In this document: positions 30,217 through 39,838 of the stretch, piece by piece | How the letters are laid out: every line of letters starts with the position of its first letter | Position numbering within the stretch: the first letter of the stretch is position 1 | Origin: Acidimicrobiia bacterium | GTDB taxonomy: Bacteria > Actinomycetota > Acidimicrobiia > IMCC26256 > PALSA-555 | Reading direction: 5' to 3' | NCBI GenBank assembly: GCA_009694435.1 | Contig: SHUY01000007.1 | Span: 1 to 43,548, forward strand | Length of the DNA stretch: 43,548 nucleotides | Notes under the pieces: model-generated | Database searches by the model: none | What the model saw: the letters and a program-made list of their open reading frames with translations, nothing else | Told to the model about the DNA's origin: nothing | Translations under genes and position numbers: made by a program

Positions 30217-31209
30217 CTATACGTTGTCGCCGCGGAAAATCTCGCTTACTGAAGTGTCCTCAAATATGGCGTCGAGGGCCTCGGCGATAATTGGAGCGAT
30301 TGAGAGCACAGTAAGGGTTTTGAAATGCTTTTCCTTAGGGATAGGGATGGTATTGGTTACGACCACCTCTTGTACGGGCGCATCTCGGAGTCGCTCAACC
30401 GCCGGACCCGACAAAACACCGTGGGTGGCCGCGATCCGAACATCTCGAGCGCCCCGGTCTATTACTAGGTGGGCGGCGCTCGAAATAGTTCCGGCGGTGT
30501 CAATCATGTCATCGACCAAAATGCACGACCGGCCGGATACGTCACCCACTATTTCTTCGGCTACGGCCTCATTGTGAGTTCCTTTAGGTCGCCGCTTGTC
30601 GATAAAAGCGAGGTCGGCGTCCACCCCGCGCTCTTCCAACAGGTTGGCGAAGCGCCGAGCCAACTTACCTCCGCCCGCGTCGGGCGCGACCACGGTTACA
30701 TCGCCGGTAATGGATTGGACTAAGTGTTCGACCAAAAGTGGCACCGCGGTCAAATGGTCAACCGGCATATCAAAAAAGCCTTGAATCTGGCCGGTATGCA
30801 AGTCGACGGAAATAACCCGATCGGCTCCAGCTTTAGTTAGTAAATCGGCGAGCAGGCGAGCGGTGATTGGCTCTCGTCCTTCGGCTTTACGGTCTTGACG
30901 GGCGTAAGCGTAAAAGGGGCAAACCGCAGTGATGCGCTTGGCCGACGCGCGCTTGGCGGCATCGATCATTATTAGTTGTTCCATTATTCGCTCGTTGATG
31001 GGTTCAGAATGGCTCTGAAGGATAAACAGGTCGGCTCCTCGAACACTTTCTCCAAACCGACAATAGAGCTCTCCGTTTGAAAATGTTGAGAGAACTATTT
31101 CACCTAATGGAACATTGAGTTCAGTCGCCAATTCGGCTGACAACTCCTCGTTACCCCGACCAGCAAAGAGCATGAACCGTTTTGTTGGCACCAACTCCAT
31201 GTGCGTCAT
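30217..31209 (-). CDS. prs: Ribose-phosphate pyrophosphokinase
   Basis: MLFAGRGNEELSAELA, FSNGELYCRFGESVRGADLFILQS, PFYAYARQDRK, DLHTGQIQGFFDMPVDHL, CILVDDMIDTAGTI. Confidence 0.96.
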   Translation of the reverse strand: MTHMELVPTKRFMLFAGRGNEELSAELATELNVPLGEIVLSTFSNGELYCRFGESVRGADLFILQSHSEPINERIMEQLIMIDAAKRASAKRITAVCPFYAYARQDRKAEGREPITARLLADLLTKAGADRVISVDLHTGQIQGFFDMPVDHLTAVPLLVEHLVQSITGDVTVVAPDAGGGKLARRFANLLEERGVDADLAFIDKRRPKGTHNEAVAEEIVGDVSGRSCILVDDMIDTAGTISSAAHLVIDRGARDVRIAATHGVLSGPAVERLRDAPVQEVVVTNTIPIPKEKHFKTLTVLSIAPIIAEALDAIFEDTSVSEIFRGDNV

Positions 31210-32627
31210 GACTTCCCCTTGCTATCGCGACTGGGTCTATTTTTCTTGACCCAGTCTTTTTCGATTTCGGCGGGCACGCCCTTAGCCAACGCTCCCGGAG
31301 GAACGTCGTCTACTACCGCAGCTCCTGCTGCGGTGTATGCGCCGTCACCTACGGTTACTGGGGCTACGAGCACTGTGTTAGATCCAAGTTTGGCATCTTG
31401 GCCGATCTGAGTTCGATGTTTTTCGCGCCCGTCGTAGTTGGCAGTGATAGTCCCCGCACCGATGTTGGCCCGCGGCCCAATGTCCGTATCACCGATATAG
31501 GCCAAGTGCGGAACTTTGGCTTCCTCTCCGATATCCGAATTTTTTATCTCCACAAAGGTCCCGATGTGGGCAGATTTCCCGACGCGCGTGCCTGGGCGCA
31601 GCGAGGCCCACGGCCCGACGGTCGCATTATTTTCAATTTCAACTTCGCGCGCCACCGTCTGGCTAATTACCACTTCGGACCCCACGACGGTATCGACTAG
31701 TCGGCAGTCTGGCCCCACGGTTGATCTAGAACCGATTTTAGTATTTCCCTCAAGTATCACGCCGGGCAGCAGCGTAACTTCGGGTTCGATCACCACACTG
31801 GTATCAATGTAGGTACGCGCGGGGTCAACCATGGTCACCCCACTGCGCATCCAAAAACTATTGATTCTCTCTCGAAGCAATGCCTCGGCCACCGAGAGTT
31901 GCGCCCGGTCATTGACTCCAATCACTTCTGAAGCGTCGGCCACCGAAACTGTAAGTATTGAGTGCCCCGCCGAACGAATTACTGCGATTGCGTCAGTCAG
32001 ATAGCACTCGCCTTTAGCGTTATCTGGGCTTAAGCGACGAATAGCGGGGGAAAGGTAAGACTGGCGGAAACAATAAATAGAAGTGTTTATTTCACTAAGG
32101 GCTAACTGAGTGGCGTTGGCGTCGGCTTGTTCAACAATTGCAATTACCTCGCCTCGTTCGTCGCGCACGATTCGTCCGTACCCAGTTGGGTCGGGAACCT
32201 CAACTGTTAATAATGTCGCGGCTGATTCATTAAGCCGATGCTCGGTAGCTAATACCGCCATAGTTTCGGGGTGTAGCAGTGGCGTGTCACCAGCCAATAC
32301 CAAGACATCGCCGTCGACATCAGTGGAATCGGAAAAAACTGCTAGACCAGCACTAACCGCGTCGCCAGTCCCCCGCTGAAACTCTTGCCGAACAAACTCG
32401 ACAGAAATTTTGGAAACAAAATTACCTTTAACAGTTTCAGTTACTTGCTCTGCGTCGTGGCCGACTACCACCACGATGCGTTCAAGGGGTAACTCCGCAA
32501 GCGCGTCAAGAACGTGCAGCAACATTGGTCGTCCACAGATTGGATGAAGAACTTTGGCCGTAGACGACTTCATGCGAGTTCCCTCGCCCGCGGCGAGAAC
32601 GATAGCGGTTAATGGTCGGTATGCCAC
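31206..32627 (-). CDS. glmU: Bifunctional UDP-GlcNAc pyrophosphorylase / glucosamine-1-P acetyltransferase
   Basis: TAIVLAAGEGTRMKSSTAKVLHPICGRPML, left-handed beta-helix C-term, GAGTITANYDGREKHRTQIG. Confidence 0.96.
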   Translation of the reverse strand: MAYRPLTAIVLAAGEGTRMKSSTAKVLHPICGRPMLLHVLDALAELPLERIVVVVGHDAEQVTETVKGNFVSKISVEFVRQEFQRGTGDAVSAGLAVFSDSTDVDGDVLVLAGDTPLLHPETMAVLATEHRLNESAATLLTVEVPDPTGYGRIVRDERGEVIAIVEQADANATQLALSEINTSIYCFRQSYLSPAIRRLSPDNAKGECYLTDAIAVIRSAGHSILTVSVADASEVIGVNDRAQLSVAEALLRERINSFWMRSGVTMVDPARTYIDTSVVIEPEVTLLPGVILEGNTKIGSRSTVGPDCRLVDTVVGSEVVISQTVAREVEIENNATVGPWASLRPGTRVGKSAHIGTFVEIKNSDIGEEAKVPHLAYIGDTDIGPRANIGAGTITANYDGREKHRTQIGQDAKLGSNTVLVAPVTVGDGAYTAAGAAVVDDVPPGALAKGVPAEIEKDWVKKNRPSRDSKGKS

Positions 32628-32681
32628 TTGCTTGATACCATCCCCTCGGTCTTAATCAGTCGTTTGCGCGCGCTTCTATTG

Positions 32682-32752
32682 CTCGGGGGCGAGGTTTCGA
32701 ACCTCGACTTGGGACTCCAAAGGACCCCGTGCTGCCGTTACACCACCCCCGA
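32682..32752 (-). tRNA. tRNA-Gln (anticodon TTG)
   Basis: Reverse complement TCGGGGGTGGTGTAACGGCAGCACGGGGTCCTTTGGAGTCCCAAGTCGAGGTTCGAAACCTCGCCCCCGAG folds as a cloverleaf; anticodon loop CTTTGGA. Confidence 0.94.
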
Positions 32753-32837
32753 TTCCCCTTACGACCCTAGCGGCAAGAGCGTGGGGTTGGTCTTCGATAT
32801 GACTAGGGCACTTTAAGCGACTAAGTTGAATATACCC

Positions 32838-32939
32838 ATGGGATCACTGATTAAAAAACGACGCAAACGTATGCGTAAAAAGAAGCACAAGAAGTTGCTG
32901 AAAAAAACCCGCTGGCAGCGTCGCCAGCAGGGAAAATAA
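32838..32939 (+). CDS. Small basic ribosomal protein bS22-like (AURKAIP1/COX24-type), 33 aa
   Basis: Manual translation: MGSLIKKRRKRMRKKKHKKLLKKTRWQRRQQGK*. Matches the actinobacterial MGSVIKKRRKRMxKKKHRKLLRKTRxQRRKxGK family; absent from the ORF track because it is under 60 aa. Confidence 0.92.
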   Translation: MGSLIKKRRKRMRKKKHKKLLKKTRWQRRQQGK

Positions 32940-32971
32940 CCCTCAGGACTCTAGCGGCGCCACTAGGCCCC

Positions 32972-33889
32972 TCACACTCGACTGAGCCGAACCCCTCGGT
33001 CAGCAGTACGGGCAGTAGCCACCGGGACCCGCAAATTACGGCGTAACTCATCGGCAATTTCGTCGAGTCGCCACGCGTCTTGACGGCTCAGCGGAACGAT
33101 GTAGGCCGAGCCACTACCGGCGAGCACCGCGGGCATCTCGGAAATTTTTTCAACTTGGCCGCGGAAGTCGGATAGCCGTGGCTCGACTAGTTCGGCCGCC
33201 AACTCGAGATCATTAAAAAGTTCGGGGATGACCATGCTGATTGGATCGGGAGCAGGAATTTTTCGGGAAGATTTATTTATGCCTAGCGAGTCCCACGCGG
33301 CAAAAACTTTTGGCGTTGACAATCTAAAGGATGGTATTACCACTAGAAGGGGGAGATCGGGTGCTAGTGAAACTGGCTCGAGTAGTTCACCGCGCCCACG
33401 CATCCAGGCGCTACCGCCCGAAAAACAAAAGGGAACATCAGACCCAATAGAAAGAGCGACCGAAAGAATTTCTTCGTCGGTTATTTCGAGTTCAAGCAAG
33501 CGGCGCACCGCGTGCATTGCGGCGGCGGCATCGGCTGATCCCCCACCTAAGCCGGCGCCAGCAGGTATTTTTTTACGCAGTAACATTTTTACGCCGTGTC
33601 CTGATCGTCCCGCGCGAACCATTATTGCTTCGGCTGCTCGTACGGCTAGGTTCTCGCGCATCAGTGGGACATAATCGGTATCCCCCTCAAGTGAAAGCGT
33701 TACTCCTGATGGTTGGGGAACCGAAGAAACCTCAATTACGTCAGAGGGGTCAGTCGCCGAAACTGTTAACGCTTCAATATCGTGGTAGCCATCGCTTCGC
33801 CGACGGATAACTTTTAACGCCAAAGTAATTTTTGAATAGGCCGTAGCTCTAACGAAACTCGGTCGCGGTCGACGGTCAAACGAAGTCAT
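32972..33889 (-). CDS. ispE: 4-diphosphocytidyl-2-C-methyl-D-erythritol kinase
   Basis: AYSKITLALKVIRRRSDGYHDIEAL, KKIPAGAGLGGGSADAAAAM, IGSDVPFCFSGG. Confidence 0.95.
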   Translation of the reverse strand: MTSFDRRPRPSFVRATAYSKITLALKVIRRRSDGYHDIEALTVSATDPSDVIEVSSVPQPSGVTLSLEGDTDYVPLMRENLAVRAAEAIMVRAGRSGHGVKMLLRKKIPAGAGLGGGSADAAAAMHAVRRLLELEITDEEILSVALSIGSDVPFCFSGGSAWMRGRGELLEPVSLAPDLPLLVVIPSFRLSTPKVFAAWDSLGINKSSRKIPAPDPISMVIPELFNDLELAAELVEPRLSDFRGQVEKISEMPAVLAGSGSAYIVPLSRQDAWRLDEIADELRRNLRVPVATARTADRGVRLSRV

Positions 33890-34734
33890 GGCTTAGCCGA
33901 TCGGGCTAATTGGGCCCAGTGGTCGAGGTCTAGATTTTCAGCCCGTTGGTTGGTATCAATGCCCGCCGCGGTGAGCACGGAGACTGCTTGGTCGCCCAGT
34001 ATCGAACGTAATGAGCGACGCAGAGTTTTACGGCGTTGGCCAAAGCCTGCTCCAACCAGTGAAAACATGAATTCTGGATCGGGGACATCAACCAGAGGTT
34101 TGTCGCGCCGATCTAACTGCACGATTACTGAATCAACGCGGGGCGGAGGGAAAAATACCGTCCGGGGAATAGCAGCCACGATGCGAGCCCGGGCTTCGTA
34201 GGCAATTCGCACCGATATGCTGCCCGAAGCTCGGGTTCCCAGTGGAGCCGTCCAGCGCTCTCCCACTTCGCGTTGCACCATAACCACAAAATTACTTATT
34301 TGGGGAGCGTCGGCTAGAAGTCGTACTACTACCGGAGTGGCTACGTTGTAGGGCAGGTTGGAAACGCAGTGCCATCTCTGACTGGTTGACTTATCCGGTC
34401 CTAAAAATTCGTCGGGATTGAAGGTAAGCGCATCGCCGTGGGAAACGGAAACCGAGTCTAAACCTGCTATTACTGACTCCAGGGCGGGGATCAGATGGCG
34501 ATCAAATTCGAGCGCTCTCACCTCGGCCCCAGTTTCCGCGAGAGCCAGAGTTAGCGACCCCAAGCCAGGACCGATTTCAAAAATACGAGTTCCGGGGCCC
34601 GCTGCGGCCAAACGGGCGATACGGCGCGCCGTGTTGGCGTCGGTGAGAAAGTTTTGCCCCAAAGCTCGGCTTGGGCTTAAAGAAAACTCCTTAAGCAAGC
34701 TATGGATATCGGCGGGGTTAAGCACTGATACCAA
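33886..34734 (-). CDS. rsmA: 16S rRNA (adenine1518/1519-N6) dimethyltransferase
   Basis: ALGQNFLTDANTARRIARLA, IFEIGPGLGSLTLALAETGAEVRALEFD, NLPYNVATPVV. Confidence 0.95.
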   Translation of the reverse strand: MVSVLNPADIHSLLKEFSLSPSRALGQNFLTDANTARRIARLAAAGPGTRIFEIGPGLGSLTLALAETGAEVRALEFDRHLIPALESVIAGLDSVSVSHGDALTFNPDEFLGPDKSTSQRWHCVSNLPYNVATPVVVRLLADAPQISNFVVMVQREVGERWTAPLGTRASGSISVRIAYEARARIVAAIPRTVFFPPPRVDSVIVQLDRRDKPLVDVPDPEFMFSLVGAGFGQRRKTLRRSLRSILGDQAVSVLTAAGIDTNQRAENLDLDHWAQLARSAKP

Positions 34735-34737
34735 CGA

Positions 34738-36162
34738 CTACCGATACCCTAACTGTCGCCCACAGCCCCAAGCGCTAAATCCGTAACGCTTGCGTATGCG
34801 CTCCGCCACGATGATTTGCTCTTCCCGAGTGGCATTGCCCGCATTACCGGCAAAATCGCGTCCGCCAAAGCCGACCCAGGTTTGGTGAAAAATTCCCAAT
34901 CCACCTTGGTAAGTAGGACCGTACGCGGCCCAGTTACCACCAGTTTCGCACTCAGCGATTTTGTCCCATCGGGGATCCGCCAAAGTACCAAAATAAGAAA
35001 TCGCAGGGACTGCTTCTTTGACCGTAACCGCGGAAATAGTTTTACGCGAAGATTCTTTACCATCAAGATTTCTAACCGAGTAAGTAACGCGCTTCACTCC
35101 ATCCACCGCGGACGTTACTCGCGTTTCGCCAATGGGAAGGTTCGGATCGGGCAGGCTGACGCTATCTGCTGAATAAGCCTCAAGCACCGAAACGCTTTCA
35201 GTAGCGACTCGCACCACGGTGATGCTCTCATTATTAGGAAGCAAACCATCAACCGCTACGGGTTGGGTGTAATCCTCCGGGCCAAGCGCCACGCCAGAAC
35301 TATCGAGTAATTCTGCCACCGTTAGTGCGGGCAACTTGTAATTAACCGCCGAGCCATCGACCAGAAGAGTTCCGGTTTTTTCGCGCCGGAGTTGGATTTC
35401 AGAATTTTTACCCACCTGATTGGGCGGAGAGCGGAATATAACCTCAGAACCAAGTTTTAGTTGATTACGAGCATCGGCCAAGAAACCTTCCGGCTGGCTG
35501 TGGGTCGTGAATACCGTCTCAGGTTGACCATCAATATCTACTGCTACCGAAAAAGATCGAACAACTTTTATGGTCATTTCATTTTTAATAGGAGACGATA
35601 CCTTGGGCGAAACTGAGTCGTATTTACCAACTTTTATATTTTTCTCTCGTAAAACTCCCCCAATACTCTGAGCCCCAGTTTCGGTAGAGACATTTCTGCC
35701 GTCCACTCGAATAGTGACATCATCGCCCGCATCTAGAAGCCCGCCAACTAAAAAGTAGAGGCCGAACACGCTCGCGGCCACGAGAAGAATAATTCCACTG
35801 CGCTGAAATAGGTGCTTGCGACTTACCTTGACTGGCTCTAGAGGCGGATTTGTCTTTTCTATTGACTCTGCTTGCAGCTGTTCAATCGTGGGGAGATCTT
35901 CGCCGTCAGGTATGGGTAACCACGCAGTCTCATCGTGAGGGGCGGCTCGGGCGGGAGACGGCGAGGCAAGATCACGCGACACCTCGGGGAATTCAGCGTT
36001 GCCCAGCAAGTCCTGAATGGGGAGTAAGTCACTGAGATCAGGCACCGGAAGCCACGCCGCGGCGTCGTGGGGTTCGGCTCGCGCGGGTGATGGCTCTACG
36101 GTCTCGGCTAGGTGAGCGCTTGATCGCCGACGCAGTCGTCGGTAGTGACCTCGGTCGCGCAA
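34738..36162 (-). CDS. Resuscitation-promoting factor (RpfB-like; DUF348 repeats, G5 domain, transglycosylase-like domain)
   Basis: N-terminal TM, DUF348-type repeats (VTIRVDGRNVSTETGAQSIGGVLREKNI...; LLVDGSAVNYKLPALTVAELLDSSGV), G5 (VKRVTYSVRNLDGKES), C-term DPRWDKIAECETGGNWAAYGPTYQGGLGIFHQTWVGFGG. TTG start. Confidence 0.93.
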   Translation of the reverse strand: MRDRGHYRRLRRRSSAHLAETVEPSPARAEPHDAAAWLPVPDLSDLLPIQDLLGNAEFPEVSRDLASPSPARAAPHDETAWLPIPDGEDLPTIEQLQAESIEKTNPPLEPVKVSRKHLFQRSGIILLVAASVFGLYFLVGGLLDAGDDVTIRVDGRNVSTETGAQSIGGVLREKNIKVGKYDSVSPKVSSPIKNEMTIKVVRSFSVAVDIDGQPETVFTTHSQPEGFLADARNQLKLGSEVIFRSPPNQVGKNSEIQLRREKTGTLLVDGSAVNYKLPALTVAELLDSSGVALGPEDYTQPVAVDGLLPNNESITVVRVATESVSVLEAYSADSVSLPDPNLPIGETRVTSAVDGVKRVTYSVRNLDGKESSRKTISAVTVKEAVPAISYFGTLADPRWDKIAECETGGNWAAYGPTYQGGLGIFHQTWVGFGGRDFAGNAGNATREEQIIVAERIRKRYGFSAWGCGRQLGYR

Positions 36163-36246
36163 GTGATTCTTATCGCTAATGGGAATGCCTCCGCCTAGGG
36201 GCTAGAACTGAAAATTTTGACCGGATAACCGATCTCCCCCTTAACG

Positions 36247-37026
36247 CTAGTCGCTTAGGGCCAGGCCAAAAACTTCAGCCGCGGCTTGGCTAGTAGCCCT
36301 TGCTACGTCCGCAACGGGCTGATTTATAGCCTGAGCCAATGCCGATCCCACCACCTTGACTCGAGCCGGTTCGTTGGGCTTGCCCCGAAACGGTTCGGGG
36401 GACAAAAACGGCGCATCGGTCTCAACTAGCACTCGGTCAAGCGGGCACACGGCGGCGGCGGCGCGTAGGTCATTGGCGCGGCGAAACGAAATTATCCCAC
36501 TGAACGAAATGCGTGCACCCATATCTAGACAAGTGCGCGCTTCGTTGGGTCCACCGCTAAAACAATGGAAGACTGTACGAGACGGAACGGTTTCTTCTTG
36601 TAAAACTCGCCAAGTATCAGCCCACGCGTCACGCGTGTGAATTACCAGTGCTAAGTCGAGAGTATGGGCGAGACGAATTTGTTGACGAAATACCGTCTCT
36701 TGAATTTCAGGGTCAGAATGCTTATAGAAAAAATCAAATCCGGTTTCGCCTATCGCGACGACATTGGGCGACTGAGCTAAATCGCACAGTTCCTCCCATT
36801 GCGTATTTACATGCTGGGCGTCGTGAGGGTGAAGACCGACCGTGGCGAAAACATCCGAGTGTTGTTTGGCTAAATCAACTGCGGCGCGCGACGTTGCCAA
36901 ATCGGTACCAACGACGACCATGGCGAGCACATCATTATCACGAGCCCGGGCAATTGCGGCTTCGGATCCACCTTCGCACTCCATTACATGACAGTGCGAG
37001 TCGATCCAAGTTGGCTCGGTACTCAT
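36247..37026 (-). CDS. TatD family metal-dependent hydrolase
   Basis: WIDSHCHV, VGLHPHDAQ, AIGETGFDFFYKHSD, HTRDAWADT, FHCFSGGPNEA, LVETDAPFLSPEPFRGKPNEPARV. Confidence 0.95.
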   Translation of the reverse strand: MSTEPTWIDSHCHVMECEGGSEAAIARARDNDVLAMVVVGTDLATSRAAVDLAKQHSDVFATVGLHPHDAQHVNTQWEELCDLAQSPNVVAIGETGFDFFYKHSDPEIQETVFRQQIRLAHTLDLALVIHTRDAWADTWRVLQEETVPSRTVFHCFSGGPNEARTCLDMGARISFSGIISFRRANDLRAAAAVCPLDRVLVETDAPFLSPEPFRGKPNEPARVKVVGSALAQAINQPVADVARATSQAAAEVFGLALSD

Positions 37027-38543
37027 GAAACTTCGAGGCGAGGAAAAAGCGGGTCACCAGAAATAACTTGTGTCCCCGATGGGCCGCGCCCCCACTGCGC
37101 CGCTTCGGGAAAACGCTCTTGATCAATGTCGGTATCTATCCCCAGACGCCGCCATAATTCGGTACTGGCATTCGGGATAATCGGGAGTGCGAGTAAAGCC
37201 ACGATCCGTAAAGTTTCTAGGCAATCACCTAAAACCGTAAAAACTTTTTCGGTCTCCTCAGATTTATACAATTTCCACGGTTCTTGTTCTTCGATGTAGG
37301 CGTTAGCGGCACCAATCAATCGAGCGATAGCGGAACTCACTTCAGGAAAATCAAGAGAAGCAAAGTTCTCTACCACCGCAATGAAAGCCTGCTCGGCTGC
37401 GCTTTTTAACGGACCATCAGCTCGAGCGGCCGGGGTTTCGCCGCCGCAATAGCGCTCGGTCATAGCCAAAACCCGTTGGGCTAAGTTGCCGTAGTTATTA
37501 GCCAAATCGGCGTTGTAACGGGAGACCATCGACTCGAAACTGAAATCTCCGTCAGGACCGAAGCGTTGATCAGCAAGAAAGTGATAACGAAAACCATCAA
37601 CCCCAAATTGTTTAACTAGATCGGCGGGAGCGATCTGGTTAAGTGCGGTCTTGCTCATTTTTTCTCCCCCCACCAGAAGGAAACCGTGAGCAAAAACGCA
37701 CTGTGGCGGTGCTTCGCCTGCGGCCATTAACATGGCCGGCCAAAACACCGCGTGAAAACGCAAGATGTCTTTACCTACTAGGTGATAGTTAACCGGCCAA
37801 TATTTATTGAACTGGGCTTCGTCGGTTCCGTAGCCCACGGCAGTGCAGTAGTTAAAGAGGGCATCAAACCAAACATAAGCGACATGGCTTTCATCCCACG
37901 GTAACGGTATGCCCCACGAAATAGAAGTCCGGCTCATGGAAAAATCGCGCAAACCGCCCTTGATGAACCCTAAAACTTCGTTACGGCGGCTTTCAGGCTG
38001 GACTGCTTCGGGGTGATCGGTGTAGTGCTGGAGCAAGCGATTCTGAAACTCGGAAAGTTTAAAAAAGTAATTATCTTCTCGCACTCGTTCGATAGGGCGC
38101 TTATGCACCGGACAATTGCCGTCACTTATTTCGTCGTCCGCGTAATACGCTTCACAGGCAACGCAGTACAAACCTTCATAAGTATTTAGTTCGATGAAAC
38201 CATTATCATAAACTCGTTGAAGAAATTTCTGTACTGCCATTTTGTGGCGTGGCTCGGTAGTGCGAATAAAGTCAGTATTGGTAATTTCGAGTAACTCCCA
38301 TGTTTCACGAAAACGCTCGCTAGTTTTATCTGCCCACTCTTTAGGAGTAACTCCGTGTTCTTCGGCCGCGCGTTGAATCTTTAGTCCGTGCTCATCGGTG
38401 CCGGTAAGAAAAACTACGTCGTCGCCCCACAATCTCCGCCAGCGGGCTAGTGCGTCGGCGGCCACCGTGGTGTAAGCGTGGCCGATGTGAGGAACATCGT
38501 TTACGTAATAAATCGGAGTGGTGACATAAAAAGGCGAGCCCAT
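37023..38543 (-). CDS. metG: Methionyl-tRNA synthetase
   Basis: YVTTPIYYVNDVPHIGHAYTTVAADALARW, GTDEHGLKI, GGEKMSKTALNQI. Confidence 0.97.
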   Translation of the reverse strand: MGSPFYVTTPIYYVNDVPHIGHAYTTVAADALARWRRLWGDDVVFLTGTDEHGLKIQRAAEEHGVTPKEWADKTSERFRETWELLEITNTDFIRTTEPRHKMAVQKFLQRVYDNGFIELNTYEGLYCVACEAYYADDEISDGNCPVHKRPIERVREDNYFFKLSEFQNRLLQHYTDHPEAVQPESRRNEVLGFIKGGLRDFSMSRTSISWGIPLPWDESHVAYVWFDALFNYCTAVGYGTDEAQFNKYWPVNYHLVGKDILRFHAVFWPAMLMAAGEAPPQCVFAHGFLLVGGEKMSKTALNQIAPADLVKQFGVDGFRYHFLADQRFGPDGDFSFESMVSRYNADLANNYGNLAQRVLAMTERYCGGETPAARADGPLKSAAEQAFIAVVENFASLDFPEVSSAIARLIGAANAYIEEQEPWKLYKSEETEKVFTVLGDCLETLRIVALLALPIIPNASTELWRRLGIDTDIDQERFPEAAQWGRGPSGTQVISGDPLFPRLEVS

Positions 38544-38553
38544 CGGCTTTACG

Positions 38554-39426
38554 CTAGACCTCTCGCTTGGGCTTAGTTCGTTCTTTTTCTGCCAGCACCG
38601 CCGCGTAGGCTGCCCGACGAGAAACCCCTAACTCGCTAGCAATGCGGTCCGCGATCACCCGGGTGGAATCACTAGCCGGTGAGTTCAGCAACTCTTCCCG
38701 AGCCTGGGCGCTGATTTTGTCGGCCGATGCTTGGGGCGCAGCGACTTGGCCTTCGAGCACAACCACATATTCGCCCCGAGGAGTACCGGCGGCGATAATG
38801 GCGGCTACTGAGGCGAGTGAACCCCGCACTACTTCTTCGTGGATTTTGGTTATTTCTCGTGCCACCGCCACTCGGCGATCATCGCCACAAGCGACTACCA
38901 AGTCAGCTAGTAACGCGTTGACTCGGCTGGGCGCTTCGTAGATCACTATCGTTCGTCGCTCTTGTTTGATGTCAGATAGAGCCTGGGTGCGCCCGCCGCC
39001 GCGCCGAGGGATAAACCCTTCGAATACGAATCGCTCAGTTGGCAGCCCCGAAAGAACTAGCGCGGCCGTATGCGCGCTGGGGCCAGGGACTACCTCAACT
39101 GAACATTGCGCCGCGAGACACGCTTGCACCAAATACATTCCTGGGTCGGAAATTCCTGGAGTACCCGCGTCGGTAACTAAGGCCACAGTTTTACCTTCAA
39201 TAATTCGTTTTACTAGCCCCGCGCTACGCGTTCGTTCGTTGTGGGCGTGCAGGGCGGTCAATCTTCGACCGGCCGTAATTTCTGCGTGAGTCAACAATGC
39301 CCGAGTGCGCCGAGTGTCTTCCGCAGCAATGACATCGGCATCACGAAGCGCGGCTAACGCGCGTAAAGAAAGGTCGCCGAGGTTACCGATCGGAGTAGCG
39401 ACTACTACTAATCGGCCACTAGCCAT
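38554..39426 (-). CDS. rsmI: 16S rRNA (cytidine1402-2'-O)-methyltransferase
   Basis: LVVVATPIGNLGDLSLRALAALRDADVIAAEDTRRTRALL, ALVTDAGTPGISDPG, GLPTERFVFEGFIPRRGG. Confidence 0.96.
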   Translation of the reverse strand: MASGRLVVVATPIGNLGDLSLRALAALRDADVIAAEDTRRTRALLTHAEITAGRRLTALHAHNERTRSAGLVKRIIEGKTVALVTDAGTPGISDPGMYLVQACLAAQCSVEVVPGPSAHTAALVLSGLPTERFVFEGFIPRRGGGRTQALSDIKQERRTIVIYEAPSRVNALLADLVVACGDDRRVAVAREITKIHEEVVRGSLASVAAIIAAGTPRGEYVVVLEGQVAAPQASADKISAQAREELLNSPASDSTRVIADRIASELGVSRRAAYAAVLAEKERTKPKREV

Positions 39427-39838
39427 TTGTCACCTCGATTTGATCTCCAACTTTAAGCGACCACTGTTCGCACGAACCCGACGCCGCCTCGACGACAAAA
39501 GCCGAGCGCAAGACGACGCGGGAAACCCGTCTCGAAGTCAACTGAGCAATACGCAAAACTCGACCATCAGATTTACACCACACCACATCGATCTCGCATT
39601 TCATACCCATAGTGTGGACTTGCCGACAGGGGTCGAGTAGTAAAGGGCGGGTAATAGACGGGCGCCCCCGCAAACCGAGGCGGCGGGCCGAGCGACTAGT
39701 GGCCACTTCGATCGGAGCCAAAACTCTGCCGTTGGCCGCGAGCCAGGTGTTTTCTGAATCAAATGTTGAACCGGATCTCGAGTACTTCGCCGTCAAGAAC
39801 CTCGTAATCTTTTCCCTCAACACGGAGTTTCCCGACAT
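39419..39838 (-). CDS. DUF192 domain-containing protein (start uncertain, overlaps the YchF-like gene)
   Basis: VLAPIEVATSRSARRLGLRGRPSI...QVHTMGMKCEIDVVWCKSDGRVLRI resembles DUF192. Start could be ATG 39838, GTG 39823, TTG 39820 or TTG 39796. Confidence 0.75.
   Translation of the reverse strand: MSGNSVLREKITRFLTAKYSRSGSTFDSENTWLAANGRVLAPIEVATSRSARRLGLRGRPSITRPLLLDPCRQVHTMGMKCEIDVVWCKSDGRVLRIAQLTSRRVSRVVLRSAFVVEAASGSCEQWSLKVGDQIEVTNG

Noticed and set aside
33228-33674. 148-aa ORF on + strand antisense to ispE
   Set aside because: Shadow ORF of ispE with no recognisable domain.
36163-36246. Possible c-di-AMP (ydaO-type) riboswitch upstream of rpf
   Set aside because: Such riboswitches precede some actinobacterial rpf genes, but the gap is only 84 nt and I could not recognise the conserved motifs; Infernal with RF00379 would decide.
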